From assembly GCF_030769565.1 (NCBI RefSeq), contig NZ_JAVCAP010000031.1, forward strand, positions 1-64,000: 64,000 nt of DNA, read 5' to 3'. The notes below the pieces were generated by a model that saw only the letters and a list, made by a program, of their open reading frames with translations, was not told the DNA's origin and did no database searches. Positions 52,954 to 62,547 of the stretch are shown one piece after another; the stretch's first letter is position 1, and each line of letters opens with the position of its first letter. The position numbers and the translations under genes are program-made. The stretch comes from Methylophilus aquaticus (GTDB taxonomy: Bacteria; Pseudomonadota; Gammaproteobacteria; Burkholderiales; Methylophilaceae).

Positions 52954-55200
52954 TCAGCTTTCCTGCAGCACACAATCCACATAGTAGAACGACTTACCAT
53001 CCACGACCTGTTTAACCAGGCCATGGTTATCTGTCTCAAAGCCGGGGAATTTCTCGTTAAATTCGCGCGCAAATTTCAGGTAGTTTACAATCACCTTGTT
53101 AAAGCGCTCCCCTGGAATCAGCAGGGGGATGCCTGGCGGGTAAGGCGTGAGCAATACCGCGGTGACGCGGCCTTCAAGATCATCAATCGCTACACGTTCA
53201 ATTTTACGATGGGCCATCTTGGCGTAGGCGTCAGTCGGTTTCATGGCTGGCACCATGTCAGACAAATACATCTCTGTGGTCAGGCGGGCCACATCATTGG
53301 CTTTGTACACTTCGTGAATTTGCTTGCACAGGTCACGCAAGCCTACACGCTCATAGCGAGGCTGTTTCTGTACAAATTCAGGCAGTACTTTCCACAGTGG
53401 CTGGTTTTTGTCGTAATCATCTTTAAACTGTTGTAATGCCGCCACCATGGTGTTCCAGCGGCCTTTGGTAATGCCGATGGTGAACATGATAAAGAACGAG
53501 TACAAGCCTGTTTTTTCCACAATCACGCCGTGTTCAGCCAGGTATTTGGTCACAATGGCGGCAGGAATGCCAAACGCGTCCGAGAAGTCACCTTCGACAT
53601 CCAGACCGGGGGTAATGATCGTGGCTTTGATCGGGTCGAGCATATTAAAGCCCTCGGCCAGATTGCCAAAGCCATGCCAGCGTTCGTTGGCCTTCAGCAT
53701 CCAGGCATCGCGCTCTTCCAGCCCATCCTCGGACAAATCATTGGGTCCCCAGACCTTAAACCACCAGTCAGCTCCCCATTCTTCGTCCACCTTGCGCATG
53801 GCGCGGCGGAAATCTAGGGCTTCTTTAAGCGATTCTTCGACCAGGGCAGTGCCGCCTGGTGCTTCCATCATGGCGGCAGCCACATCACAGCTGGCAATAA
53901 TCGAATACTGCGGGCTGGTCGAGGTGTGCATCAGGTAAGCTTCGTTAAACACATCGCGGTCGAGCGTGTTATTGACGGCATCCTGCACCAGAATCTGCGA
54001 GGCCTGGCTCAGGCCCGCCAGCAGTTTGTGGGTGGATTGCGTAGAAAACACCATCGACTCTTTACACCGCGGGCGGTCTGCGCCTATGGCGTGGTAATCA
54101 CCGTAAAAATCATGGAAGGTAGCATGCGGCAACCACGCCTCATCAAAGTGCAGGGTATCAATTTTTCCATCCAGCATTTCCTTGATTTCTTCCACGTTGT
54201 ACAACACACCATCGTAAGTCGATTGCGTAATGGTCAGCACGCGTGGTTTGGCCTTTTTATCGGTGGCAAAAGGGTTGCGCTCGATTTTTTTCTGGATGTT
54301 TTCCCAGGCGAATTCGCTTTTCGGAATTGGGCCGATAATGCCAAAGTGATTGCGTGTCGGCATCAGGAATACCGGAATCGCACCGGTCAGGATAATCGAG
54401 TGCAATACGGATTTATGGCAGTTACGATCCACCACGACAATATCCCCTGGCGCTACAGTCGAGTTCCAGACGATTTTGTTGGAGGTTGAGGTGCCATTGG
54501 TCACAAAGTACAGGTGGTCACAGTTGTAAATGCGCGCAGCATTACGCTCGGAAGCCGCGACCGGTCCCGTATGGTCGAGCAACTGGCCCAGTTCATCCAC
54601 GGCATTACACACGTCGGCACGCAGCATGTTTTCACCAAAAAACTGGTGAAACATCTGGCCCACTGGTGATTTCAAAAAAGCGACGCCGCCCGAGTGCCCC
54701 GGGCAGTGCCAGGAGTAAGAACCATCTGCGGCGTAGTGGGTAAGGGCTTTGAAAAACGGCGGGGGCAGGCTATCCAGGTAAGCCTTGGCCTCACGGATAA
54801 TCAAACGCGCTACAAACTCTGGTGTGTCTTCATTCATGTGAATAAAGCCATGCAGTTCACGCAGCACATCGTTTGGAATATGGCGGCTGGTACGCGTTTC
54901 GCCATGCAGGAAAATCGGGATTTCCTCATTACGGTAGCGGATTTCCGCGACGAAGTTACGCAGTTGCTCGATGGCCTCCGGCTTCTCTTCGACGATTTCC
55001 TCATCGTCAATCGACAAAATAAATGCTGAGGCACGGCTTTGCTGCTGGGCAAACGAGGTGAGGTCGCCATAACTGGTAACGCCTAATACTTCGAGGCCTT
55101 CTTCTTCAATTGCTTTGGCCAGCACGCGTATACCTAGCCCTGAAGAGTTTTCTGAGCGAAAGTCTTCGTCGATAATGACGATAGGGAAGCGGAATTTCAT
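52954..55200 (-). CDS. Lysine/ornithine/arginine decarboxylase, PLP fold type I
   Basis: A 748-residue Orn/Lys/Arg decarboxylase. The N-terminal wing/response-regulator-like domain (FPIVIIDEDFRSENSSGLG) is followed by the PLP core: WHCPGHSGGVAFLKSP, FVTNGTSTSNKIV, HFDEAWLPHATFHDFYG and the PLP lysine in STQSTHKLLAGLSQAS. The acid-inducible E. coli enzymes are its relatives; in this setting polyamine synthesis is also possible. The specific amino acid cannot be decided by eye. The ATG at 55200 follows AAGGATGTC and gives the proper N-terminus. Confidence 0.9.
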   Translation of the reverse strand: MKFRFPIVIIDEDFRSENSSGLGIRVLAKAIEEEGLEVLGVTSYGDLTSFAQQQSRASAFILSIDDEEIVEEKPEAIEQLRNFVAEIRYRNEEIPIFLHGETRTSRHIPNDVLRELHGFIHMNEDTPEFVARLIIREAKAYLDSLPPPFFKALTHYAADGSYSWHCPGHSGGVAFLKSPVGQMFHQFFGENMLRADVCNAVDELGQLLDHTGPVAASERNAARIYNCDHLYFVTNGTSTSNKIVWNSTVAPGDIVVVDRNCHKSVLHSIILTGAIPVFLMPTRNHFGIIGPIPKSEFAWENIQKKIERNPFATDKKAKPRVLTITQSTYDGVLYNVEEIKEMLDGKIDTLHFDEAWLPHATFHDFYGDYHAIGADRPRCKESMVFSTQSTHKLLAGLSQASQILVQDAVNNTLDRDVFNEAYLMHTSTSPQYSIIASCDVAAAMMEAPGGTALVEESLKEALDFRRAMRKVDEEWGADWWFKVWGPNDLSEDGLEERDAWMLKANERWHGFGNLAEGFNMLDPIKATIITPGLDVEGDFSDAFGIPAAIVTKYLAEHGVIVEKTGLYSFFIMFTIGITKGRWNTMVAALQQFKDDYDKNQPLWKVLPEFVQKQPRYERVGLRDLCKQIHEVYKANDVARLTTEMYLSDMVPAMKPTDAYAKMAHRKIERVAIDDLEGRVTAVLLTPYPPGIPLLIPGERFNKVIVNYLKFAREFNEKFPGFETDNHGLVKQVVDGKSFYYVDCVLQES

Positions 55201-55304
55201 AATGTGACATCCTTTACCACTGAGACACAGAGGCACACGGAATCAAGAAAGTTGAAACGCGAGGTGCCTCTATGGTGAAATGCATTGAATGAGGATTGAT
55301 GCGA

Positions 55305-55880
55305 TTAAATCTTGGGTAAAGTCACGCCGACTTGCCCCTGGTATTTGCCGCCGCGGTCTTTATAGCTGGTTTCGCATACATCATCTGCATCGGCTTCAAA
55401 AAACAGCACTTGTGCGCAGCCTTCATTGGCGTAAATTTTGGCCGGTAGCGGGGTCGTATTGCTAAATTCGAGTGTGACGTAACCTTCCCACTCGGGTTCA
55501 AACGGGGTGACGTTGACGATGATCCCGCAGCGTGCATAGGTCGATTTGCCCAAGCAAACAGTTAACACATTACGTGGAATACGAAAGTACTCGACCGTGC
55601 GAGCAAGCGCGAACGAGTTAGGTGGAATAATGCAGAAATCTGCATTCACCTCGACAAAGGAGTTAGGGTCAAAGTTTTTTGGGTCAACAATGGTGCTATT
55701 GAGGTTGGTAAATAGCTTGAATTCCCTGGAGCAGCGAATGTCGTAGCCGTAGCTGGACGTACCGTAAGACACCAGGCGCTGTCCCTCAGCGTTGACTTTC
55801 ACTTGCTTCGGCTCAAACGGCTCGATCATGCCGTGTTGTTCAGCCATTTTACGTATCCATTTGTCCGACTTGATGCTCAT
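55305..55880 (-). CDS. dcd: dCTP deaminase
   Basis: Dcd deaminates dCTP to dUTP, the main source of dUMP for thymidylate. [16 protein letters not shown], then [17 protein letters not shown], then the active-site stretch [21 protein letters not shown] and the conserved tail [17 protein letters not shown]. The ATG at 55880 gives 191 residues and the usual start [13 protein letters not shown]; earlier frame residues are not conserved. It sits between zwf and the decarboxylase gene. Confidence 0.95.
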   Translation of the reverse strand: MSIKSDKWIRKMAEQHGMIEPFEPKQVKVNAEGQRLVSYGTSSYGYDIRCSREFKLFTNLNSTIVDPKNFDPNSFVEVNADFCIIPPNSFALARTVEYFRIPRNVLTVCLGKSTYARCGIIVNVTPFEPEWEGYVTLEFSNTTPLPAKIYANEGCAQVLFFEADADDVCETSYKDRGGKYQGQVGVTLPKI

Positions 55881-55926
55881 TCCGTCTTCCAGTCTGTTGC
55901 GTGGGATCACGCGGTCAATAAAGAGA

Positions 55927-55956
55927 AAAAAGCGGAGTTTAAACTCCGCTTTTAGT
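55927..55956 (-). terminator. Terminator after zwf
   Basis: AAAGCGGAGT pairs with ACTCCGCTTT around TTAA, followed by T on the minus strand. It lies about 95 bp downstream of the zwf stop and upstream of dcd. Confidence 0.78.
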
Positions 55957-56045
55957 AGGTGCAAATAATAACAACAAACGCTAGGTTATTTGCAAATTAT
56001 TTATGAATTTTTAGCGATTAATTAAGACAGGGACCTGCCTCGGTC

Positions 56046-57521
56046 TTATTTGTCGCCGCCCAGTTCAATACTGTAACGCCAGAACTGATCTTCAGCCTCA
56101 AAAATCACTTTAGATGCTTCAGGATCACGGCTGCCTGCAGGGTACTGGTGTACCGGATGCTTGTCTTCTGCCCAGGCTTTGACGACCGGATCAACCAGAC
56201 GCCATTGTGCTTCGGCTTCGGAAATATGCAGGTAGTTGGAGTTGTCGCCCTGCATCAGGTTCAGCAACAGCGCCTCGTAAGCATCAACCGAGTCATCTGA
56301 ATCCCAACGGTTGGCAGCATCCAGTTGGATGGTGCGCGTTTGAATATCCAGGCCAGGAATCTTGGACTGAACTTCCAGTTTGATGCACTCACGTGGCTGA
56401 ATGCCGATAATCAGCCAGTTTTGATCCTGGTCATTGATCTGCAGAGGTGCTTTTTTGAAGCGAATAGAAATACGGGTATCGGCTTCGTGCAGGCGCTTGG
56501 CGGTGCGGATGTAGAACGGTACCCCTTTCCAGCGTGGATTGTCGATAAACAATTTCAGGGCAGCATACGTTTCCACCACGCTGTCCTGGTTACCCAATTC
56601 TTCCAGATAACCCGGTACTTTTTCGCCATTAATTTCACCCGCGGCATATTGTGCGCGGAACGCATGTTTTTCCAGCGCATTTACCGGGATCGGGCGAATT
56701 TCTTCCAGCAGTTTGATTTTCGCATCGCGCACGCCTTCAGGAGACAGGTCTTTTGGCTGTTCCATCGCGGTCAGTGCCAGTGTTTGCAGAATATGGCTCT
56801 GCAACATGTCACGCAACGCACCTGTGCTGTCATAGAACTGCGTACGGTCGCCTACACCCAGCATTTCGGTGTTGGTGATTTGCACGTGATCAATGTACTG
56901 GTTGTTCCAGATCGGCTCGAGCACGGTATTGGTAAAGCGTTGCAGCAAAATGTTTTGCAGTGCAGATTTGCCCAGGTAATGGTCGATACGGTAAATCTGG
57001 CTTTCTTTGAGGTGTTTGGTAATTGCAGCCTGCAACTCTTTGGCAGAGGGCAGATCGGTGCCAAACGGCTTCTCAATCACCACGCGGCGCCAGTATTTGT
57101 CTTCTTGTGTCAGGCCAACATTGGCTAATGATTCGACCACTGGGGCAAAATCAACTGGGCGCACAGACAGGAAATAAGCCAGATTCTGCGGGAAAACGCT
57201 TTCGTCGCTGAGCGTGGTTTTCAGCTTGGCAAAGGCATCCGGGTCGGTCGGTGGGTTGGCATGGTAAAAGTTACGGGCGATAAAACGCTCAAATACCTTT
57301 TGGTCATAGCCTTTTTTAAATTTGGTATCCAGCATGCTTTTGATATCAGCACGCCAGGCTTCCAGATCCACCAGTTGGCGGCCTACACCTACAATTTTCA
57401 TGTCATCAGGCAGGCGGCCCAGCATGTCCAGTCGAAACAAGCCAGGATACAGTTTTACACGTGCCAGATTACCGCTTGCACCAAACAAAACCAGGGTGCA
57501 TGGATCAATTTTATTCGTCAT
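56046..57521 (-). CDS. zwf: Glucose-6-phosphate 1-dehydrogenase
   Basis: Zwf oxidises glucose 6-phosphate to 6-phosphogluconolactone. The Rossmann start LVLFGASGNLARVKLYPGLF and the substrate motif YRIDHYLGKSALQNIL near 179-194 are diagnostic; 491 residues is normal. In Methylophilaceae the enzyme belongs to the dissimilatory RuMP cycle, which oxidises formaldehyde-derived carbon to CO2 and yields NAD(P)H. gnd follows on the same strand 112 bp upstream, and pgl is divergent. Confidence 0.97.
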   Translation of the reverse strand: MTNKIDPCTLVLFGASGNLARVKLYPGLFRLDMLGRLPDDMKIVGVGRQLVDLEAWRADIKSMLDTKFKKGYDQKVFERFIARNFYHANPPTDPDAFAKLKTTLSDESVFPQNLAYFLSVRPVDFAPVVESLANVGLTQEDKYWRRVVIEKPFGTDLPSAKELQAAITKHLKESQIYRIDHYLGKSALQNILLQRFTNTVLEPIWNNQYIDHVQITNTEMLGVGDRTQFYDSTGALRDMLQSHILQTLALTAMEQPKDLSPEGVRDAKIKLLEEIRPIPVNALEKHAFRAQYAAGEINGEKVPGYLEELGNQDSVVETYAALKLFIDNPRWKGVPFYIRTAKRLHEADTRISIRFKKAPLQINDQDQNWLIIGIQPRECIKLEVQSKIPGLDIQTRTIQLDAANRWDSDDSVDAYEALLLNLMQGDNSNYLHISEAEAQWRLVDPVVKAWAEDKHPVHQYPAGSRDPEASKVIFEAEDQFWRYSIELGGDK

Positions 57522-57602
57522 TTCTAACCTTAAGATAAAAATGTAAACGGGAAAGGGCGGGCCTTTCCCATAACTTTGTCGCTATCAGTGCCAGTAATCA
57601 GC

Positions 57603-57628
57603 AAAAAGCCTCTCATCGAGAGAGGCTG
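57603..57628 (-). terminator. Terminator after gnd
   Basis: On the minus strand AGCCTCTC pairs with GAGAGGCT around TCGAT and is followed by TTTTT, six bases after the gnd stop, so gnd and zwf are separate transcripts unless read through. Confidence 0.87.
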
Positions 57629-57633
57629 CTGTA

Positions 57634-58542
57634 TTACTTGGATGATTTTACTGCGTGGCCACCAAAAGCATTACGCATCAGTGACAACAGTTTGTAGCTA
57701 TAACCTTTTGAGTCCTGGCTGCGGAAGCGTGCTTGCAATGCGACTGTCAGCACGGGAGCCGCGACGCCTTGCTCAACCGCTTCAACCACTGTCCAGCGAC
57801 CTTCACCGGAGTCGGCCACGTAAGGGGCAATCGCTTCCAGATTCTGGTCTTGTTTCAGGGCTTCGGCTGTCAGATCAAGCAACCAGCTACGCACAACAGA
57901 ACCATGACGCCACAGCTCAGTAATCTGTGCCAGATCAAGATTGAAATCTTCTTTACCCTTGATCAGGTCCAGGCCTTCAGCAAAGGCTTGCATCATGCCG
58001 TACTCGATACCATTGTGTATCATTTTGGTGAAGTGGCCGGAACCGACTGGACCTACATGCGCCCAACCGCGGTCTTCGTGTGTCAATGCCTTAACAAAAG
58101 GAATCAATACATCTGCATATTGTTTTTCACCGCCATACATCAGGCAGTAGCCGTTATCCAGGCCCCACACGCCACCGGAAGTACCACAGTCGATAAAGCC
58201 GATGCCGTGTTCTGCCAGCATGGCACCACGACGTTGACTGTGTTTGTAGTTGGAGTTGCCGCCGTCGACAATGATGTCGCCTTTGTTCAGCATCGGGATC
58301 AAATCTTTGATTTGTTTTTCGGTGATTTCACCTGCTGGCAGCATCAGCCAGACGATTTTTTGGCCTTCAAGCTTGCTGACTGCGTCAGCGACTGAAGTCG
58401 CTGCTTCCAACCCTTCGGTTTGAACCAGTTTGTTGACAAATTCGGTATTAAAGTCAAAACCAACCACTTTAAGGTTGTTACGAAGCAAACGCGCAGCCAT
58501 GTTGCCGCCCATTTTGCCCAAGCCAATCATTGCTAATTTCAT
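57634..58542 (-). CDS. gnd: 6-phosphogluconate dehydrogenase, short NAD-type
   Basis: It oxidatively decarboxylates 6-phosphogluconate to ribulose 5-phosphate. KLAMIGLGKMGGNMAARLL is the dinucleotide fold, DGGNSNY and GTSGGVWG the substrate region, and HNGIEYGMMQAFAEGLDLI the catalytic helix with its Lys/His. The 302 residues from the ATG at 58542 belong to the short GndA/YqeC class, often NAD-preferring, not the 470-residue class. Ribulose 5-phosphate is the formaldehyde acceptor precursor in the RuMP cycle. Confidence 0.95.
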   Translation of the reverse strand: MKLAMIGLGKMGGNMAARLLRNNLKVVGFDFNTEFVNKLVQTEGLEAATSVADAVSKLEGQKIVWLMLPAGEITEKQIKDLIPMLNKGDIIVDGGNSNYKHSQRRGAMLAEHGIGFIDCGTSGGVWGLDNGYCLMYGGEKQYADVLIPFVKALTHEDRGWAHVGPVGSGHFTKMIHNGIEYGMMQAFAEGLDLIKGKEDFNLDLAQITELWRHGSVVRSWLLDLTAEALKQDQNLEAIAPYVADSGEGRWTVVEAVEQGVAAPVLTVALQARFRSQDSKGYSYKLLSLMRNAFGGHAVKSSK

Positions 58543-58725
58543 TCGGAAATTCCTATGGTGTGAGGACAGTTTAAGAAACACCCATCTTTTGGATGGCATG
58601 AACACGACTAGAGTATTTAGATAATTTTGCAGAATTATCATGTCGAGTCAGTTATAATTATAACAAATGCAGCACAGTACATAAAGGCTGCGTTTTGTTT
58701 TTGTATCGTTTTTTACAGGTTTTCT

Positions 58726-59412
58726 ATGTCTTTGAACTCTCAAACCCGTTGGCATACTTTTCAATCCCAGCATGACATCAATCAAGCGGCACTTCAGCGC
58801 ATCTTGAAAGCCGCTGACGAGGCGATTGCCAAGTACGGCAGTTTTTTAGTGGTACTGGCCGGCGGCGGTACGCCCAAAGCCGTCTATCAATTGCTGGCAA
58901 AAGCCAATGCCGATTGGTTAAAATGGCATGTCTATCACAACGATGACCGCTGTTTGCCAGTGGAACATGCCGAGCGTAACAGCAAAATGGCGCGTGATGC
59001 CTGGTTAAGCCATGTCGCGATTCCTGAAAGTCAAATTCACGACATTCCGGCTGAACTGGGCAATATCGAAGGCGCCAAAGCCTATACCCACACACTGCAA
59101 GGCGTGCGCACCTTTGATCTGGTTATTCTGGGCCTTGGCGAAGACGGACATACCGCCAGCCTGTTCCCTGGACAGTCAGTGGATAACAGTGCCGACGCCG
59201 TGCCCGTATTTAATTCTCCAAAACCACCCGCTGACCGCATTACGATCAGCCAAAACCGTTTGAATAATACGCATGAAGTGATGTTCCTGGTGACTGGCGC
59301 TGGTAAACAGGAAGCGGTAGACAACTGGCGTAATGGTGTCGCCATTCCGGCAACGCTGATTCAATCGCCAAATGGCGTGGATGTTTACTGTTTTGGCGTG
59401 ACATTGGATTAA
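58726..59412 (+). CDS. pgl: 6-phosphogluconolactonase
   Basis: Pgl hydrolyses 6-phosphogluconolactone between the Zwf and Gnd reactions. LVVLAGGGTPKAVYQLLA, then DDRCLPVEHAERNSKMA, then LGLGEDGHTASLFPG are the family signatures. The ATG at 58726 gives 228 residues; a frame from 58627 adds 33 unrelated residues. It is divergent from gnd across about 180 bp, completing the oxidative branch in one locus. Confidence 0.95.
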   Translation: MSLNSQTRWHTFQSQHDINQAALQRILKAADEAIAKYGSFLVVLAGGGTPKAVYQLLAKANADWLKWHVYHNDDRCLPVEHAERNSKMARDAWLSHVAIPESQIHDIPAELGNIEGAKAYTHTLQGVRTFDLVILGLGEDGHTASLFPGQSVDNSADAVPVFNSPKPPADRITISQNRLNNTHEVMFLVTGAGKQEAVDNWRNGVAIPATLIQSPNGVDVYCFGVTLD

Positions 59413-59446
59413 CAAGAAATCAACAAGCCGTTTCAGCATTGAAAAT

Positions 59447-59471
59447 AAAAGCGCCGCAAGGCGCTTTTTTG
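59447..59471. terminator. Terminator between pgl and the DUF1003 gene
   Basis: AAAAGCGCC pairs with GGCGCTTTT around GCAA, then TT. It serves pgl on plus and, with the A-run on the other side, the convergent DUF1003 gene. Confidence 0.87.
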
Positions 59472-59496
59472 ATTTGTAGTTATTTGCTTTGCTTTT

Positions 59497-60051
59497 TTAT
59501 TGGTTTTTCTCGGTCAGCAACTTTTCCAGTAAGGTCATTTGCTGTTGTTGTAACTGAATCAGCTCCTGCCATTGCTGTTCACGCAATGCATCCATTTTTT
59601 CATGCAGCAGCAAAATTTCCAGTTCGGCTTTTAAGTTGACTTCATAGTCATGTTCCGCATGTTTGCGGTCAACCTCGGCCTGACGGTTCTGCGACATCAA
59701 AATAATGGGCGCCTGAATCGAGGCCAGCATCGATAAAAACAGGTTGAGCAGAATATAAGGGTAGGGATCGAATGCACGGTCATAGCGCAACAGAATGAAC
59801 GAGTTGAGAATGACCCAGGCCACCAGCACCAGTCCAAATATAAAGATAAATGACCACGAGCCGCCAAAGCGGGCCACTGCATCGGCCGCGCGCTGTGCCG
59901 CCGTCATGCTGTCTTCGCTGACCTCAGCCGTATTACGCGACACATGCTTGCGTTCGGTCAAATGCCTGGCCACGCGCTGGGTGTGTGCATCCATGGCATC
60001 ATAATGCTTACCGATCAGTGTTTCTGCAATCTGGTGTTTGCGTGTGGTCAT
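59497..60051 (-). CDS. DUF1003 membrane protein
   Basis: A 184-residue DUF1003 protein of unknown function. The pattern is an N-terminal helix, AADAVARFGGSWSFIFIFGLVLVAWVILN (first membrane helix), FDPYPYILLNLFLSMLASIQAPIILMSQNRQ (second helix with the conserved end SQNRQ), and a cytoplasmic coiled coil rich in Gln, Glu and Leu. Such proteins have been described near ion-transport genes, but no transporter is here. It follows apbC with 14 bp. Confidence 0.85.
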   Translation of the reverse strand: MTTRKHQIAETLIGKHYDAMDAHTQRVARHLTERKHVSRNTAEVSEDSMTAAQRAADAVARFGGSWSFIFIFGLVLVAWVILNSFILLRYDRAFDPYPYILLNLFLSMLASIQAPIILMSQNRQAEVDRKHAEHDYEVNLKAELEILLLHEKMDALREQQWQELIQLQQQQMTLLEKLLTEKNQ

Positions 60052-60065
60052 GCGCGTAGCATCAA

Positions 60066-61154
60066 TTATGTGTTTTTAATCACAATATTTGGAAATTTCG
60101 CACTGTGGTCCAGGCTTGCAATCGCAATCTTGCTGGCCGCTTTACGGGCGATTTCCTTATACGTTTTTGAAACTGCACTCTCAGGATCTGCCACCACTGT
60201 CGGCTGGCCGCTATCCGCTTGCATGCGAATATTGATATCCAGTGGCAGGCTGCCTAACAAATCCACATGGTAATCCTGGGCCATGACTGCACCGCCGCCC
60301 GCGCCGAAAATATGTTCTTCGTGACCGCAGTTTGAGCAGATATGGGTGCTCATGTTTTCAACAATGCCCAAAATGGGAATCCCCACTTTTTCGAACATTT
60401 TCAGGCCCTTGCGTGCATCCAGCAGCGCAATATCCTGCGGTGTGGTCACAATAATCGCGCCTGTCACCGGGATTTTTTGTGCCAGCGTCAGTTGAATGTC
60501 ACCCGTACCTGGCGGCAAATCAATCACCAGGTAGTCGAGCGCCTGCCAGCGCGTATCGCGCAGTAATTGCTCCAGTGCGCCGGTGACCATCGGTCCGCGC
60601 CACACCATAGGCGTATCAGTATCCACCAGAAAACCGATACTCATCGCCTGTATGCCATGGGCACGCATAGGCTCTATGCTTTTACCATCCGCGCTATCCG
60701 GGCGGCCGGAAATGCCCAGCATCTGCGGCTGGCTAGGGCCATAAATGTCGGCATCCAGCAGGCCAACGCTCGCACCTTCTGCGGCCAGTGCCAATGCCAG
60801 ATTGACCGAGGTGGTAGATTTGCCAACACCACCTTTGCCTGAAGCCACGGCAATAATATTTTTAACATTGGGCAGCAAATTCACGCCACGCTGCACGCTG
60901 TGCGACACAATGCGGCTACCTGCAGTCACGGTAATGTGACCAATGCCCTCAATCGTCTTCAGTGCATCTGTCACTTGCTGGCGGATACTTTCCAGCTGGG
61001 ATTTAGCCGGATAACCGAGCACCACTTCAAGGCTGACATCATTACCGTTAATCTGGATATTTTTAATTGATTTACCACTGACAAAATCCTTGCCAGTGTT
61101 AGGGTCTATGCTCAGTTTGAGCGTGCTTTGAATCAAAATTTCGCTAATGGCCAT
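60066..61154 (-). CDS. apbC: Iron-sulfur cluster carrier protein Mrp/ApbC
   Basis: ApbC carries [4Fe-4S] clusters for apoprotein maturation. A MIP18-like domain (about 1-85) precedes the P-loop ATPase with the deviant Walker A GKGGVGKSTTS at 106-116, LLDADIYGPSQP, and the cluster-binding CSNC (Cys-x2-Cys, about 280). 362 residues. It may serve cluster enzymes encoded nearby such as LeuC and PqqE. Confidence 0.95.
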   Translation of the reverse strand: MAISEILIQSTLKLSIDPNTGKDFVSGKSIKNIQINGNDVSLEVVLGYPAKSQLESIRQQVTDALKTIEGIGHITVTAGSRIVSHSVQRGVNLLPNVKNIIAVASGKGGVGKSTTSVNLALALAAEGASVGLLDADIYGPSQPQMLGISGRPDSADGKSIEPMRAHGIQAMSIGFLVDTDTPMVWRGPMVTGALEQLLRDTRWQALDYLVIDLPPGTGDIQLTLAQKIPVTGAIIVTTPQDIALLDARKGLKMFEKVGIPILGIVENMSTHICSNCGHEEHIFGAGGGAVMAQDYHVDLLGSLPLDINIRMQADSGQPTVVADPESAVSKTYKEIARKAASKIAIASLDHSAKFPNIVIKNT

Positions 61155-61222
61155 GCCTGAAGTTCCTGCTGAGAATGCCTGACTAAATGAATCAGGTATT
61201 CTACCGCATCAGCCAGGCTTCG

Positions 61223-62314
61223 TCATGTGCTCTCTGCCTGCTGACAAAATGTTCCCGCACCTGTTTTTCCTGAGACATCGGCTGGATTTGGCAAAAATTT
61301 AGAAGGTGAAAGCTTTGATGGCAAAAGGTTTGATGGATAGTATTGTAAAAAAGTCTCAAAGCAGTGCGCCCAACTCCACTGGCTGCGTGCTTGCAGCCGA
61401 ATCGCCTGCCTGTCCAGGCCACGGCACTTTAAAATCGCCTGCTTGAGGTCATGGTGCAACACTCCGGAAAAGCCACGCTCGACCACATCTCTGGGGCCAG
61501 TCACATCAAAAGCCGCCACCGGCAGACCATTACACATGGCCTCAATCATCACAATCCCAAAAGTATCAGTCCGCGAAGGAAAAGCAAACACATCATGCGC
61601 TGCATAAAGCCCTGCCAATGCCTCCCGGTATTGGTAACCAACAAAATTCACGCGTGGGTATTTCTGTTTTAATGCTTTTAAATATGGCCCATCCCCCGCA
61701 ATGGTGATCTCAAAATCATCCTGATACATACAGAGGGCATCCAGATTTTTCTCGCGGCTGACGCGGCCAACGTTCAATACCCGCAGTTTTTGCCCCGGCG
61801 GCTGTTGTCGCGGCAAGCTCATCAATTGTGCTGAAACACCACGCGACCAAATCACAAGGTTGCCAAAGCCGCGTGTCTGCAAGGTTTGGCGCATACTTTC
61901 GGTGCTGACAAACGTCGCCATCGCCCCGCGATGGAACCAGCGCAAATAAGCATACGTCCACGCAGCCGGAATCCGCCACATCAGTTCAAGATACTCAGGA
62001 AAGCGGGTGTGATAAGAGGTGGAGTAGGGAATACGGCGTGAGTTACACCAGCATCGTGCCACCAGCCCCATCAAGCCCTCGGTGGCAATATGCAATTGCT
62101 CGGGCTGTATGCGTTGCAATGTGCGCCAGAGCCGCCAGGGCTGGATAGTGAGTTGTATTTCGGGATAAAAAGGCAGTGGAATCCAGCGGTAAAGGCTGGG
62201 ATGCAATACGCGAAAACGGATATTGCGTGACTTTGCCACCCGTCGCAAATTTTTATAAGTGGTTGAAACCCCGTTGGTTTGCTGAAACGTATCCGTCACA
62301 ATCAACACCGTCAT
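61223..62314 (-). CDS. GT4-family glycosyltransferase
   Basis: A 363-residue GT-B fold enzyme of the GT1/GT4 superfamily. The N-terminal domain has VLIVTDTFQQTNGVSTTYKNL and HIATEGLMGLVARCWC, the C-terminal domain has LRVLNVGRVSREKNLDAL and the nucleotide-sugar motif FPSRTDTFGIVMIEAMCNGLPVAAF. The closest relatives make glycolipids such as mannosyl- or sulfoquinovosyl-diacylglycerol, which fits but is not proven. The ATG at 62314 is used because the codon before it is TTG. The tail (from SNLLPSKLSPSKFLP) is unusual and may be unstructured. Confidence 0.85.
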   Translation of the reverse strand: MTVLIVTDTFQQTNGVSTTYKNLRRVAKSRNIRFRVLHPSLYRWIPLPFYPEIQLTIQPWRLWRTLQRIQPEQLHIATEGLMGLVARCWCNSRRIPYSTSYHTRFPEYLELMWRIPAAWTYAYLRWFHRGAMATFVSTESMRQTLQTRGFGNLVIWSRGVSAQLMSLPRQQPPGQKLRVLNVGRVSREKNLDALCMYQDDFEITIAGDGPYLKALKQKYPRVNFVGYQYREALAGLYAAHDVFAFPSRTDTFGIVMIEAMCNGLPVAAFDVTGPRDVVERGFSGVLHHDLKQAILKCRGLDRQAIRLQARSQWSWAHCFETFLQYYPSNLLPSKLSPSKFLPNPADVSGKTGAGTFCQQAEST

Positions 62315-62547
62315 CAAACTGGCTCCGTCAAGAAGGTGAGGTCATCATGCCAAGCCTGCATGACGGTTTTGTGAAAGTATGCCCGCCTGAGTCAAGCCGG
62401 CACAGCATTATTTCTTTGGTAAGTTGGCTGTAAGCTTCAGGCCAGGCTTGGTAAGTTCAGCGTAAGGTGCTGTTGATAAGGTAGGCACATCGGTTTCAGC
62501 GATACCCCGAATGGAACCAGTGTTTAACATCTATCAGGAGAAACACC

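Noticed and set aside
53023-54743. Several long plus-strand frames inside the decarboxylase gene
   Set aside because: They are antisense shadows of a full-length conserved enzyme and lack binding sites and recognisable domains.
61178-61202. Short inverted repeat CCTGA...TCAGG between apbC and the glycosyltransferase gene as a terminator
   Set aside because: The stem is short and there is no T-run on the minus strand.
62514-62540. ECF sigma-like promoter (GGAACC followed by TATCA) before the fasciclin gene
   Set aside because: The implied start would fall at or after the ribosome binding site, leaving no usable leader.
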